From positions 1-37,842 of the forward strand of contig DHCV01000009.1 of assembly GCA_002399025.1 (NCBI GenBank): 37,842 bases of DNA, read 5' to 3'. This document shows, in pieces, positions 17,305 to 25,185 of the stretch. The notes beneath the pieces are model-generated. The model was not told the origin of the DNA, made no database searches, and saw only the letters and a list, made by a program, of their open reading frames with translations. The position numbers and the translations under genes are program-made. This DNA comes from Bacteroidales bacterium UBA4893. GTDB lineage: Bacteria > Bacteroidota > Bacteroidia > Bacteroidales > P3. Every line of letters starts with the position of its first letter. The stretch's first letter is position 1.

Positions 17305-17325
17305 AAACGAAGCTTTTTAAAACTA
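17305..17325. repeat. Single 21-bp repeat unit at a convergent junction
   Basis: AAACGAAGCTTTTTAAAACT repeats the AAACGAAGCTT start of the unit at 11663. It overlaps the stop codon (17323-17325) of the permease gene, which converges on the lipoprotein pair. Confidence 0.5.
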
Positions 17326-18438
17326 AATATCCTTAGTTATTTGCTGAACAAACTTCCAATTTGAGAAAAATTCCTTCCCAATTATCCTCAAAAAGGTGTA
17401 GGTTGGGATTGCCAATATCATCCCTACAACTCCACCAATCTCGCCTGCCATTAGGATTACTACGAAAATCTCAAGCGGATGTGCCTTAACACTTTTGGAA
17501 TAGATAAGGGGTTGGAGGATAAAGTCGTCGATAATTTTGACGATTGCGAAGACTATTATGAATTTTAGTACTATTGGGGCTATGCTAAGGCTTGGGTTGA
17601 AACTCAAATAGCTTGTGATTGTGATGATTAAACCCATGGCTCCACCAATAATTACCCCAATATATGGGAGGATTACCATGACCCCACAGATTGAGGCAAT
17701 GAGGATTACGTTGGTGAATCCCACCATGTAGAAGCCGATTGAGAGGAGGATTATCATGATGATTATCTCAAAAAATATCCCGATAAAGTACCTGGAAATG
17801 AGGTTTCTGGCATTGGAAATTATCCTATCAACCTCGTCAACGTACTTGTCAGGGGTGATTCCAACGATGGCATTGTAGAGCAAATGTGAGTCCTTTATGA
17901 GGAAAAATGCGAAGAAAAGGGTGATGAATGTGCCCATAACGAGGCTCCCACTTAGGCTCAAAACCATGTCTGCTATGTCGGTTAGCTGGAATAATTTGAA
18001 CATATCGAGTATCTTATTTGATATAAGTGTCTCTAAATTTGTGTTGTTTGGCATGAGTTGGTATTCGTGAAGGAAGGCTTCAATCTTCAAAATTGGCTCT
18101 TGATAGTAGTCGGCAATCTGGTAAATGTCGAGGTTTGCGAAGCTCATTGCTTGCGAAATGATGAGGGGAACCAGCACGTAGAAGGCGGTTGCGATAATGA
18201 TTATCAGGGTTATAAGTGTGATTGTTGAGGCTAAGATATTGCCAATTCGGAATTTTTTGTAGCTCAGCCTTTGCAAAACCTTCATAAGAGGTCTGCCCAT
18301 AAAGGACAAAACCACAGCAATTGAGATGCAAACGACAAGGAAACGAAAGTACCAAAGGGCATAAATTACTAATAATACGACTATTATGGAGACTATCCAT
18401 TTGGCAATTGAGGGAAATTGATACTTGCTATTATCCAT
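17323..18438 (-). CDS. AI-2E family (PerM/YdiK-type) membrane permease
   Basis: This 371-residue integral membrane protein has about eight hydrophobic segments: two at the N-terminus (IAKWIVSIIVVLLVIYALWY and a second from about residue 30), one near residue 70, a central soluble stretch at about 95-150, and a C-terminal cluster with GFTNVILIASICGVMVILPYIG and the late motif HPLEIFVVILMAGEIGGVVGM that marks the family. Members export varied solutes (autoinducer-2, Na+ or others), so the substrate is not predictable. It follows queD by 33 bp, a gap containing TTAATGGTTAA repeats. Confidence 0.85.
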   Translation of the reverse strand: MDNSKYQFPSIAKWIVSIIVVLLVIYALWYFRFLVVCISIAVVLSFMGRPLMKVLQRLSYKKFRIGNILASTITLITLIIIIATAFYVLVPLIISQAMSFANLDIYQIADYYQEPILKIEAFLHEYQLMPNNTNLETLISNKILDMFKLFQLTDIADMVLSLSGSLVMGTFITLFFAFFLIKDSHLLYNAIVGITPDKYVDEVDRIISNARNLISRYFIGIFFEIIIMIILLSIGFYMVGFTNVILIASICGVMVILPYIGVIIGGAMGLIITITSYLSFNPSLSIAPIVLKFIIVFAIVKIIDDFILQPLIYSKSVKAHPLEIFVVILMAGEIGGVVGMILAIPTYTFLRIIGKEFFSNWKFVQQITKDI

Positions 18439-18471
18439 TTTTGTAAATGATTAATGGTTAATTCTTAATGG

Positions 18472-18912
18472 TTAATTATTGTCTTCTTGGAGCCATTCGG
18501 CGTAGGAGGAGGCTGTTTCGTAGAGGCAGAGGCGTGCAAGTGTAACATTTTGCGGAAGTTGTGATGAGATTCTCTTGGCAAAATCAATCAAAAGGTTCTC
18601 GCAAGTTGGTTGATAATCAGTGATAACCAACTTTGTATCGCAGCTTTTGAGGTGAGAAAGCATGGTTGAATCATTTGGAATAACAAGGGCATGATCCAAT
18701 CTATCCACTATTTGGTTGAAAACAATGGCTTTAAGCTCCCCAAAATCCATTACCATTCCGTTCTTTGGGTTATGCTTTTCATCTATTGGCTCGCCTAAAA
18801 TGGTAACAAACAGCCTATAACTATGACCGTGAATATTGCGGCATAATCCATCATAATCATGTAAAACGTGCGACATTTCGAAGTTAAATTCTTTGGTAAG
18901 TCTAATTTTCAT
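18472..18912 (-). CDS. queD: 6-carboxy-tetrahydropterin synthase (QueD)
   Basis: This 146-residue protein of the 6-pyruvoyl-tetrahydropterin synthase family converts dihydroneopterin triphosphate to 6-carboxytetrahydropterin, an early step towards queuosine and other 7-deazaguanines. The zinc-binding His is in FEMSHVLHDYDG, the catalytic Cys and His-Gly-His lie in CRNIHGHSYRLFV, and NGMVMDFGELK is the usual substrate region. The late LYETASSYAEW has the conserved Glu. Its size is typical. A TATTTTTG promoter box lies at 18960-18967. No other queuosine gene is in the window. Confidence 0.9.
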   Translation of the reverse strand: MKIRLTKEFNFEMSHVLHDYDGLCRNIHGHSYRLFVTILGEPIDEKHNPKNGMVMDFGELKAIVFNQIVDRLDHALVIPNDSTMLSHLKSCDTKLVITDYQPTCENLLIDFAKRISSQLPQNVTLARLCLYETASSYAEWLQEDNN

Positions 18913-18958
18913 AGGGCAAAAATGAGGAAAATGATTAATAAATATCTTGTTTAATGAG

Positions 18959-18967
18959 GCAAAAATA
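18959..18967 (-). promoter_or_regulatory. Promoter -7 box of queD
   Basis: The minus strand reads TATTTTTGC, 46 bp before the queD ATG. An upstream TTTC may serve as a poor -33 box. Confidence 0.5.
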
Positions 18968-19096
18968 CAATTAATTATTGTACGAAAGGAGAGTTGGGGA
19001 TAATTTTTTCTAAGAGATAAAGCTCAAATTGGGGAGGATTTTGTGTCTTTTAGTTTGGGATTTTTGGTAAAAAGGATTTGGGATAATGCTTTGTTA

Positions 19097-19666
19097 TTAA
19101 GCAATTACATGCTCAAGGAATATCTTTAATCCAATTCCAAAAAGGATAATCCCCCCAATTTTCAGGGCAATTTTGGGTTTAAAGAAATAGGTTTTCATTC
19201 CCATAAAGGCACCTGTGAGCGAAAACACGAATGTTGAGAGGGTAATAATCCCCACAATAATTAGCTGCTCAGTAAGGGAATATTCCAATCCGAAGCCAAT
19301 TCCAACGATGAATGCGTCGATACTTGTTGCAATTGAGAGGGTTATGAGGATTGAAATCTTGGTAAAATCGTAAATACACTCCTTCATATTATACCTATAT
19401 CCCTCCATAAACATCTTAATACCAATGATTGACAGAAGTCCAAAGGCAACCCAATGATCTACTTCCCTAATGTATTCCTTCGTTAATTCACCCACAAATG
19501 CTCCCAACAAAGGGAATAAACCCTGAAAAAAGGCGAAGCTAATTGCTAGAAAAACTGCTCTTTTTTTGGTCATAGTCTTCTGTAAACCACAGGTAATAGA
19601 CACTGCTAATGAGTCCATTGAAAGGGCAACTCCAATCAAAAGTGCCGAAAAAATAAAACTAATCAT
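19097..19666 (-). CDS. mntP: MntP-type manganese efflux pump
   Basis: This 189-residue membrane protein has six hydrophobic helices and the two internal repeats of the MntP (DUF204) family, each with a conserved acidic residue in the membrane: ALSMDSLAVSITCG near the N-terminus and IATSIDAFIVGIGFG in the second half. The family exports Mn2+ to avoid toxicity. It begins 3 bp after the rsmA stop and is surely cotranscribed with rsmA. No Mn riboswitch can sit in so small a gap. Confidence 0.9.
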   Translation of the reverse strand: MISFIFSALLIGVALSMDSLAVSITCGLQKTMTKKRAVFLAISFAFFQGLFPLLGAFVGELTKEYIREVDHWVAFGLLSIIGIKMFMEGYRYNMKECIYDFTKISILITLSIATSIDAFIVGIGFGLEYSLTEQLIIVGIITLSTFVFSLTGAFMGMKTYFFKPKIALKIGGIILFGIGLKIFLEHVIA

Positions 19667-19669
19667 TAT

Positions 19670-20446
19670 CTAAATTGTTTGTTTAATGCTATTTGTAATA
19701 CCAATAAATTGCTCAACTGAAAGTTGTTCAGCTCTTTTAGTCATAAGTTCTTGGTCGATATTCTCCAAACTAACTCCCAGAGGTTTAAGAGCTTGTCTAA
19801 GCATCTTTCGTCTTTGATTGAAGGCTGTTTTGACAATTCTCACGAAAAGTTTCTCGTCGCAGTCAAGCTTTTCCACTTTGTTTCTCCTAAGTCTAATCAC
19901 AGCTGACTTGACTTTTGGAGGAGGAATGAATACGTTCTCGTCCACAGTAAAGAGGTATTCAATGTCGAAATATGCCGATAATAAGACACTGAGAATGCCA
20001 TAAACCTTATTTCCGCTTTTCGAACTCACCCTTTCAGCCACTTCCTTTTGAAACATTCCCACAACCTCCACGACCTTATCTCGGTTCTCAAACACCTTAA
20101 AAAGGATTTGATTTGAAATATTATAGGGAAAATTTCCAATAATTGCGAAAGGATTTGGGAATAGGTTTTCAAGGTTCATTTTTAGAAAGTCCTCAGAAAT
20201 AATGTTATTTGATAGGGATGGGAAATTGGAATTGAGGAACTCAACCGACTCATTATCTATTTCAACCACCTTCAATTCCTTGATTTTTGGGTCAATAATC
20301 AAATACTTAGTCAATACTCCCATGCCGGGTCCAATTTCCAAAACAGAAGGAAAATCTCCTGAAAGGCTGCTTGCAATTGTCTTAGCAATGCCCTCATCCT
20401 TAAGGAAATGCTGGCCTAAATGTTTCTTTGCTCTAACTTTTTGCAT
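19670..20446 (-). CDS. rsmA: 16S rRNA dimethyladenosine transferase (KsgA)
   Basis: This 258-residue methyltransferase dimethylates two adjacent adenines in the 3' hairpin of 16S rRNA during small-subunit assembly. KKHLGQHFLKDEGIA is the family N-terminal signature, VLEIGPGMGVLTKYL the SAM-binding motif I, and NFPYNISNQILFK the catalytic NLPY-type motif, here with Phe. The C-terminal helical domain (about 180-258) has NQRRKMLRQALK. It is followed directly by mntP. Confidence 0.95.
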   Translation of the reverse strand: MQKVRAKKHLGQHFLKDEGIAKTIASSLSGDFPSVLEIGPGMGVLTKYLIIDPKIKELKVVEIDNESVEFLNSNFPSLSNNIISEDFLKMNLENLFPNPFAIIGNFPYNISNQILFKVFENRDKVVEVVGMFQKEVAERVSSKSGNKVYGILSVLLSAYFDIEYLFTVDENVFIPPPKVKSAVIRLRRNKVEKLDCDEKLFVRIVKTAFNQRRKMLRQALKPLGVSLENIDQELMTKRAEQLSVEQFIGITNSIKQTI

Positions 20447-20492
20447 AGGATTTTGTCTTTATATCAATCAATTTACTAAGTATTTATTAAAA

Positions 20493-20524
20493 AAGGGCTC
20501 TAAAACTCAGTGTTCAGAACCCTT
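20493..20524 (-). terminator. Terminator of the rplM-rpsI-rpsB-tsf transcript
   Basis: AAGGG at 20493-20497 pairs with CCCTT at 20520-20524, with inner TCT/AGA and AAC/GTT pairs. On the minus strand the stem is followed by a run of T. Confidence 0.8.
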
Positions 20525-20548
20525 ATTTTTAGCACATTGCCTTAATAT

Positions 20549-21376
20549 TTATGCACCTAACATTAGGCGATAGAAGGCAGTTACTGTAAGGTCTTTATCT
20601 CCTTCTTGAAGGTATTGAAGAACATTTTTCTTAGAATCTTTAATAAATTCCTGACTCAACAATGTACTTTCTTTAAAGAATTTGTTAAGTTTTCCTTCAG
20701 CAATCTTCTCAATCATGTTATCTGGTTTGCCTTCTTCGCGTATTTGAACACGGTAAACATCCATTTCTCTTTCAATAACATCGGCAGAAACTTGACTCTT
20801 ATCCAAAGCCAAAGGAGCCATTGCAGCTATCTGCATTGCAACATCGTGTCCTCTTTCGTCAAATCCTGTCTTGTTCATTGCATGTAAAGAAGCTAAGCGA
20901 TTACCTGGATGAATGTAAGCATAAACAACAGGAGCCTCCAATGCTTCGTAGTGAGAGATTTGGATTTTCTCTCCAATCTTAGCAACTTGATCAACAATTA
21001 AGTTCTCAACTGTTGAACCATCAATCACTAATTGGTTAACTTCTCCTGCATTTTTAGCCTTTGCATTAATTGCATTTTCTAAAACTTTGCGAGTAAAATT
21101 AACGAAATCTTCGTTCTTTCCAACAAAGTCAGTCTCGCAGTTAATCATGATTATCGCACCAAATGTCTTATCTTGGTTTGTTAAAGCCAAAACACATCCT
21201 TCGCTTGCATCTCTATCTGCTCGCTTTGAAGCTACTTTTTGTCCCTTTTCGCGAAGATAATCAATTGCTTTTTCCATATCGCCATCGCACTCAACTAAGG
21301 CTTTTTTGCAATCCATCATACCAACGCCGGTCTTTTGACGTAGTTCATTAACGGCAGCAGCAGTTATATTTGCCAT
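20549..21376 (-). CDS. tsf: Translation elongation factor Ts
   Basis: This 275-residue factor exchanges GDP for GTP on EF-Tu. The N-terminal UBA-like domain reads AAVNELRQKTGVGMMDCKKAL, the classical EF-Ts signature, and the next signature occurs in the core (ETDFVGKNEDFVNFTRKV, whose TDFV contacts EF-Tu). It ends in GDKDLTVTAFYRLMLGA. It follows rpsB by 34 bp, the usual rpsB-tsf pairing, and is the last gene before the terminator at 20493-20524. Confidence 0.97.
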   Translation of the reverse strand: MANITAAAVNELRQKTGVGMMDCKKALVECDGDMEKAIDYLREKGQKVASKRADRDASEGCVLALTNQDKTFGAIIMINCETDFVGKNEDFVNFTRKVLENAINAKAKNAGEVNQLVIDGSTVENLIVDQVAKIGEKIQISHYEALEAPVVYAYIHPGNRLASLHAMNKTGFDERGHDVAMQIAAMAPLALDKSQVSADVIEREMDVYRVQIREEGKPDNMIEKIAEGKLNKFFKESTLLSQEFIKDSKKNVLQYLQEGDKDLTVTAFYRLMLGA

Positions 21377-21410
21377 ATATTTTCCTTTCTAAATTGTTCT
21401 TTATTAATTA

Positions 21411-22310
21411 TTATTTCTTAGGAGCAGGTTTCTTTGTTGTAATTGCTTTACGAGGACGAGGTTTCTTCTCTGAACTCTCTTCTTCCTCTGCTAATGCTTT
21501 AACTTTCTTGATTTTTGCTCCATCTTTTGAGAGTTCTGTATCATCATCTTCGTCCAAAAGTTCGGTTGCTAATGCTCTTTCATTTATTTCTTCAGCTTCA
21601 TCTGCAGCTTCACGAGCATCTTTATCCATCTTTCTTTCGTTTAATCCTTCAACAATTGCATCACACATGTATTTTACAATTAGTTCAATTGATTTTGATG
21701 CATCGTCATTTGCAGGAATTGGGAAGTCAATAAGATCTGGATTAGTGTTTGTATCAACAAGTGCAAAAGTTGGGATATTCAAACGACGTGCCTCAGCAAC
21801 TGCAATATGTTCTTTATTAATATCAATAACAAAGATTGCTGATGGAAGACGAGTCAAATCTGAAATTGAACCTAAGTTTTTCTCCAATTTTGCTTTCTCA
21901 CGAGAGATTTGTAAACGTTCGCGTTTATTAATTTTAGTAGTATCCTTATCGTTGATAAGTCTATCCAAATTATTCATTTTCTTAACAGCCTTACGAATTG
22001 TAACAAAGTTTGTTAACATTCCACCTGGCCAACGCTCAGTTACATAAGGCATATTTACCTTGGTTACTAACTCAGAAACAACTTCTTTTGCTTGTTTTTT
22101 AGTGGCAACGAAAAGAATTTTCTTGCCTGATTTTGCTATTTGCTTAATTGCATTTGCAGCTTCTTCAGCTTTTTCTGCAGTTTTGTGCAAATCAATAATA
22201 TGGATTCCATTTTTCTCCATAAAGATATAAGGAGCCATCTTAGGATTCCATTTTCTTCTCATGTGTCCGAAATGAACACTTGATTCTAACATTTGATTAA
22301 AATCTAACAT
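21411..22310 (-). CDS. rpsB: 30S ribosomal protein S2 with long charged C-terminal extension
   Basis: uS2 binds the head-body junction of the 30S subunit and helps recruit S1. MLESSVHFGHMRRKWNPKMAPYIF and the later PGGMLTNF and PAIFVIDINKEHIAVAEA blocks are diagnostic. At 299 residues it is longer than the roughly 240 of E. coli. The extra part (about 240-299) is first acidic and then basic, with AEEEESSEKKPRPRKAITTK near the end. Such tails are seen in other Bacteroidetes S2 proteins. A 108-nt gap after rpsI holds hairpins that could regulate it. Confidence 0.96.
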   Translation of the reverse strand: MLDFNQMLESSVHFGHMRRKWNPKMAPYIFMEKNGIHIIDLHKTAEKAEEAANAIKQIAKSGKKILFVATKKQAKEVVSELVTKVNMPYVTERWPGGMLTNFVTIRKAVKKMNNLDRLINDKDTTKINKRERLQISREKAKLEKNLGSISDLTRLPSAIFVIDINKEHIAVAEARRLNIPTFALVDTNTNPDLIDFPIPANDDASKSIELIVKYMCDAIVEGLNERKMDKDAREAADEAEEINERALATELLDEDDDTELSKDGAKIKKVKALAEEEESSEKKPRPRKAITTKKPAPKK

Positions 22311-22391
22311 CTTTCTTGTTTTTGATTGTTTACATTCCTTTAATTAATTCAATTGATAAGTAGTTGGTGGAAAAAGCCAAATCTTACCAAT

Positions 22392-22414
22392 TTGGATACT
22401 AAACAGCTATCCAA
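22392..22414 (-). promoter_or_regulatory. Hairpin in the rpsI-rpsB spacer (possible rpsB leader)
   Basis: A perfect 7-bp stem, TTGGATA...TATCCAA, sits close to the rpsI stop at 22419. The neighbouring CCAAAT at 22378-22383 can pair with ATTTGG at 22390-22395, which overlaps the first stem, so two mutually exclusive folds are possible before the rpsB start. Whether S2 or RNase III acts here is unknown. Confidence 0.4.
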
Positions 22415-22418
22415 TCTG

Positions 22419-22805
22419 TTAACGTTTGCTGAATTGGAAACGTTTACGAGCTTTCTTTTGACCTGGTTTCTTTCTTTCAACCATACGTGGGTCTCTACGT
22501 AAAAGACCAATTGATTTAAGAGCTGGACGGTCTTCAAGATTAACTTCGCATAATGCTCTTGCAATTGCCATGCGTAATGCTTCTGCTTGTCCTGTGATAC
22601 CACCACCATCTAAATTAGCCTTTACATCAAATTTTCCTTCTGCACCTACAGTATCAAAAGCTTGACGGCAAATGTATTGTAGGGTTGGGGTTGGGAAATA
22701 TTCTTTATAATCTTTACCATTTATAGTAATATTACCATTGCCTACGGTCATATAAATACGGGCAACTGCACATTTTCTTCTGCCTATTTTGTTTATTACT
22801 TCCAT
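22419..22805 (-). CDS. rpsI: 30S ribosomal protein S9
   Basis: This 128-residue uS9 has NKIGRRKCAVARIYMTVGNG at the N-terminus, GGGITGQAEALRMAIARAL in the middle, and LLRRDPRMVERKKPGQKKAR before the universal C-terminal end FSKR. That tail reaches the P-site tRNA. It starts 4 bp after rplM, the standard L13-S9 pair. Confidence 0.97.
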   Translation of the reverse strand: MEVINKIGRRKCAVARIYMTVGNGNITINGKDYKEYFPTPTLQYICRQAFDTVGAEGKFDVKANLDGGGITGQAEALRMAIARALCEVNLEDRPALKSIGLLRRDPRMVERKKPGQKKARKRFQFSKR

Positions 22806-22809
22806 GAAA

Positions 22810-23265
22810 TTATCTGATTGAATTTAAATTAACTATTTTTGGTTGTTGAGCTTCGTGAGGATGCTCATTTCCTGCATAAACATGAAGGTTTTTGTATAGT
22901 GCATTGCCTAATTTGTTTTTTGGTAACATACCTTTAACAGCATGTTCAATAACGCGAACAGGATATGTAGCCAATACTTCTTTAGGAGTAGTAAATCTTT
23001 GACCTCCAGGGTATCCAGTATGGCGAACATAAACTTTATCAGTCAATTTCTTGCCTGTAAAACGTATTTTCTCAGCATTAACAATAATAACATTATCTCC
23101 ACAATCAACATGTGGAGTAAAAGATGGCTTATGTTTGCCTCTTAACACATTTGCCACTCTTGTAGCTAAACGTCCCAAAATTTGATTTTCTGCATCAATA
23201 ACTATCCATTCTTTTTGAACAGTTTCTTTATTCGCAGATACGGTTTTGTAACTTAACGTATTCAT
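22810..23265 (-). CDS. rplM: 50S ribosomal protein L13
   Basis: This 151-residue uL13 shows EWIVIDAENQILGRLATRVA and then LRGKHKPSFTPHVDCGDNV and HTGYPGGQRFTT, all diagnostic. It leads the transcript rplM-rpsI-rpsB-tsf. A strong promoter lies about 185 bp upstream, leaving an unusually long and structured 5' leader that may be the target of autoregulation by a ribosomal protein. Confidence 0.97.
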   Translation of the reverse strand: MNTLSYKTVSANKETVQKEWIVIDAENQILGRLATRVANVLRGKHKPSFTPHVDCGDNVIIVNAEKIRFTGKKLTDKVYVRHTGYPGGQRFTTPKEVLATYPVRVIEHAVKGMLPKNKLGNALYKNLHVYAGNEHPHEAQQPKIVNLNSIR

Positions 23266-23336
23266 TTTTTCTTTTTATGTTTATAAAACATCAAAAATAC
23301 TCCCTAAAAATAAGGAATAAAATTAATTTTTTCATG

Positions 23337-23443
23337 GTTTTATATTGTTTCCAACGGGCAATCGGAGTAAGATAAAACAATGATAATCACTTTTCTAAAT
23401 ATAATAGCTATTGGATAATTTGAAGCGTATAGCCTATATTTAG
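23337..23443 (-). promoter_or_regulatory. Structured 5' leader of rplM-rpsI-rpsB-tsf
   Basis: Read on the minus strand, CTAAATATA (from 23443) pairs perfectly with TATATTTAG (to 23395), and GGCTAT inside pairs with ATAGCT, giving a long stem-loop at the very 5' end of the transcript. Downstream GTTTTAT (23378-23372) pairs with ATAAAAC (23343-23337), enclosing CTCCGATTGCCCGTTGG. Autoregulatory ribosomal-protein leaders are common ahead of such operons, so an L13- or S9-binding leader is a reasonable inference, but no known consensus was checked. Confidence 0.55.
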
Positions 23444-23448
23444 AGCAT

Positions 23449-23479
23449 GCAAAGATACAATCTTTTATTTTATTTCCAA
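23449..23479 (-). promoter_or_regulatory. Promoter of the rplM operon
   Basis: The minus strand has CTTGG (TTGG at 23479-23476), an 18-19 nt spacer and TATCTTTGC (-7 box at 23457-23450). This is among the best promoter matches in the window. Transcription should begin near 23443. Confidence 0.75.
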
Positions 23480-23550
23480 GACAATAGAGATTTTTTTACA
23501 ATTTTTTTAGACAAAGAATAGTAGGTAATGCAATAAGAATTTATTTTTAT

Positions 23551-23558
23551 TATCTTTG
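23551..23558 (+). promoter_or_regulatory. Promoter -7 box of radC
   Basis: TATCTTTG lies 25 bp before the ATG at 23583, so an upstream TTG start at 23556 would fall inside the promoter and is rejected. No clear -33 box is seen. Confidence 0.6.
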
Positions 23559-23582
23559 CTGAAATTATTAGATTTCTTATTT

Positions 23583-24284
23583 ATGGATGAGTATACATTA
23601 TATAATAGCATTAAGAATTGGGCAGAAGAAGATCGTCCAAGAGAAAAATTAATGCAGATTGGGAAAAAGAGACTTACTAATGCAGAACTTTTAGCAATCA
23701 TAATTGGCTCTGGTTCAAGAAACGAAAGTGCTGTTCAATTGGCACAGCGCATTTTGAATAGCGTAAATAATGATGTCAATGAACTTTCTACCCTTACATA
23801 TAATGATTTGATGAATAATTTTAAGGGCATCGGCGAGGCTAAAGCTATTAATATTGTTGCATCTTTGGAATTGGGAAACAGAAGAAAAACAACTCAGGAA
23901 GAAAAACCAATTGTTAGTTCTCCAAATCAAGCATATAATGTTTTATTTTCTGACTTGACTGACTTGGAATACGAGTGCTTTTGGTTACTTCTTCTGAGTA
24001 ATTCACAGAGACTAATAAAAAAAGTATGTATTAGTGAAGGTGGTTGGAGCGAATCAAGTGTTGACTTGAAGAAGGTATTCAAGTCAGCCTTAGAAAACAA
24101 TTCCCCCAAAATAATACTTGCCCATAATCACCCCTCAGGCAACATTACTCCAAGTCAAAGTGATAAAGTTTTGACTGAAAGAATATCCAATGCAGGTAAA
24201 ATACTTTCAATTCAGGTATTAGACCATGTAATTTTTGGAAATAATGGAGACTTCTTCTCCTTTGCAGAGAATGGTTTGATATAG
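23583..24284 (+). CDS. radC: RadC-family (MPN/JAB domain) protein
   Basis: This 233-residue protein has an N-terminal helix-hairpin-helix-like region (MNNFKGIGEAKAINIVASLELG) and a C-terminal JAB/MPN metalloprotease-like domain whose motif HNHPSGNITPSQSD supplies two His, Ser and Asp for a metal site. It begins MDEYTLYNSIKNWAEEDRPREKLM, which fits the family N-terminus (the usual form has WxExDRPREKL). Despite its name, a role in DNA repair is doubtful. It diverges from rplM and converges on the OmpH-like gene. Confidence 0.9.
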   Translation: MDEYTLYNSIKNWAEEDRPREKLMQIGKKRLTNAELLAIIIGSGSRNESAVQLAQRILNSVNNDVNELSTLTYNDLMNNFKGIGEAKAINIVASLELGNRRKTTQEEKPIVSSPNQAYNVLFSDLTDLEYECFWLLLLSNSQRLIKKVCISEGGWSESSVDLKKVFKSALENNSPKIILAHNHPSGNITPSQSDKVLTERISNAGKILSIQVLDHVIFGNNGDFFSFAENGLI

Positions 24285-24318
24285 ATCAAAAACAACTCAA
24301 GTTCAAAAGTTAAAGTGA

Positions 24319-25077
24319 TTACTTTCCTTTGATATCCTTATACTCTTGGTTCAATCCCTTAATGATTTCATTTGTAATATCAAGTCCCTCATCGGCATAA
24401 AGAATAGAACTTGAAATATAGGAACGAGAGAGTATAATATTGTACTTTTGATTCTTAGAATTATAATCCTTAATAAAGGCATAAACAGCATTCAGTAGCT
24501 TTTTATTATCTTCAAGCTGACGCTCTTGCAATTGAGCCATCATCTTTTGTTGAAGCATTGGAAATTCTTGTTGACGACGTGTTAGCTCTTCTTCCTTTCT
24601 TTTTTGTTCTGTTAGAGTTAGCTTGTCTCCTGTCTTCAAATAGTTCTCATAATCTGATTGAAGTTTTTGCCCTTGAGCTTGATAGTTTGATTCTAAGGAA
24701 GTTTGGAAAACCTTCAATCCTTTTTCCAAATCTTTTGCATATTCATAATTTGCCAATACTGAATCTGTATTAACATAAGCTATCTTCAAATCTCCTGTCT
24801 GAACTACTGTTGCAGGGGATGAAGCATTTGGACTTCCACATGAGCCATCCTTACAACAGAAACTCATAATGAAAATCACAACCACTCCAATAAATGCAAG
24901 AGTAGCTAAAATGCCTGTTGCAATAATGCAAGGGGAATGTTTTTTCTTTTTTTCTTTAGGTTCATTATCTAAAATCTCTTCCGTTTCCTCTTGATTATTA
25001 TTAGTTTCTTCTAATTCTTCTTCAAAATTGTTTTCTTCTTCAACAAATTCGTTGTTTTCCAATTCTTCGTTATTCAT
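24319..25077 (-). CDS. OmpH/Skp-like protein with acidic N-terminus and membrane anchor
   Basis: The 252-residue protein is not a normal Skp. Residues 1-40 are extremely rich in Glu and Asn, 41-47 are basic (KEKKKKH), 49-73 form one membrane helix (IIATGILATLAFIGVVVIFI), and CCKDGSC follows. Residues about 95-250 match the OmpH/Skp chaperone fold: KIAYVNTDSVLANYEYAKD, a long charged coiled coil, and a C-terminal part ending DEGLDITNEIIKGLN. The body would lie in the periplasm, tethered to the inner membrane, with a short acidic cytoplasmic tail. Skp proteins hold unfolded outer-membrane proteins. A TAATTTTGC box lies at 25113-25105 on the minus strand. Confidence 0.8.
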   Translation of the reverse strand: MNNEELENNEFVEEENNFEEELEETNNNQEETEEILDNEPKEKKKKHSPCIIATGILATLAFIGVVVIFIMSFCCKDGSCGSPNASSPATVVQTGDLKIAYVNTDSVLANYEYAKDLEKGLKVFQTSLESNYQAQGQKLQSDYENYLKTGDKLTLTEQKRKEEELTRRQQEFPMLQQKMMAQLQERQLEDNKKLLNAVYAFIKDYNSKNQKYNIILSRSYISSSILYADEGLDITNEIIKGLNQEYKDIKGK

Positions 25078-25104
25078 GATATAATTGTTTTTAAAATATT
25101 TGCT

Positions 25105-25113
25105 GCAAAATTA
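25105..25113 (-). promoter_or_regulatory. Promoter -7 box of the OmpH-like gene
   Basis: The minus strand reads TAATTTTGC, 28 bp before the ATG and just downstream of the RRM-gene terminator. It fits TAnnTTTG. Confidence 0.5.
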
Positions 25114-25129
25114 ATAATTTTCCCATAAA

Positions 25130-25169
25130 AAAAAGACTTATCAAGAAATAAATCAAGATAAGTCTTTTT
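25130..25169 (-). terminator. Terminator of the RRM protein gene
   Basis: AAAAAGACTTATC (25130-25142) and GATAAGTCTTTTT (25157-25169) form a perfect 13-bp stem. On the minus strand T residues follow. The stem is A/T-flanked on both sides and could work in both directions. Confidence 0.9.
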
Positions 25170-25185
25170 GCTGAAATAGGTTATA

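Noticed and set aside
21370..22047. Plus-strand open frame of 225 residues opposite rpsB
   Set aside because: Ser/Ala-rich low-complexity translation is a shadow of the charged S2 sequence on the other strand.
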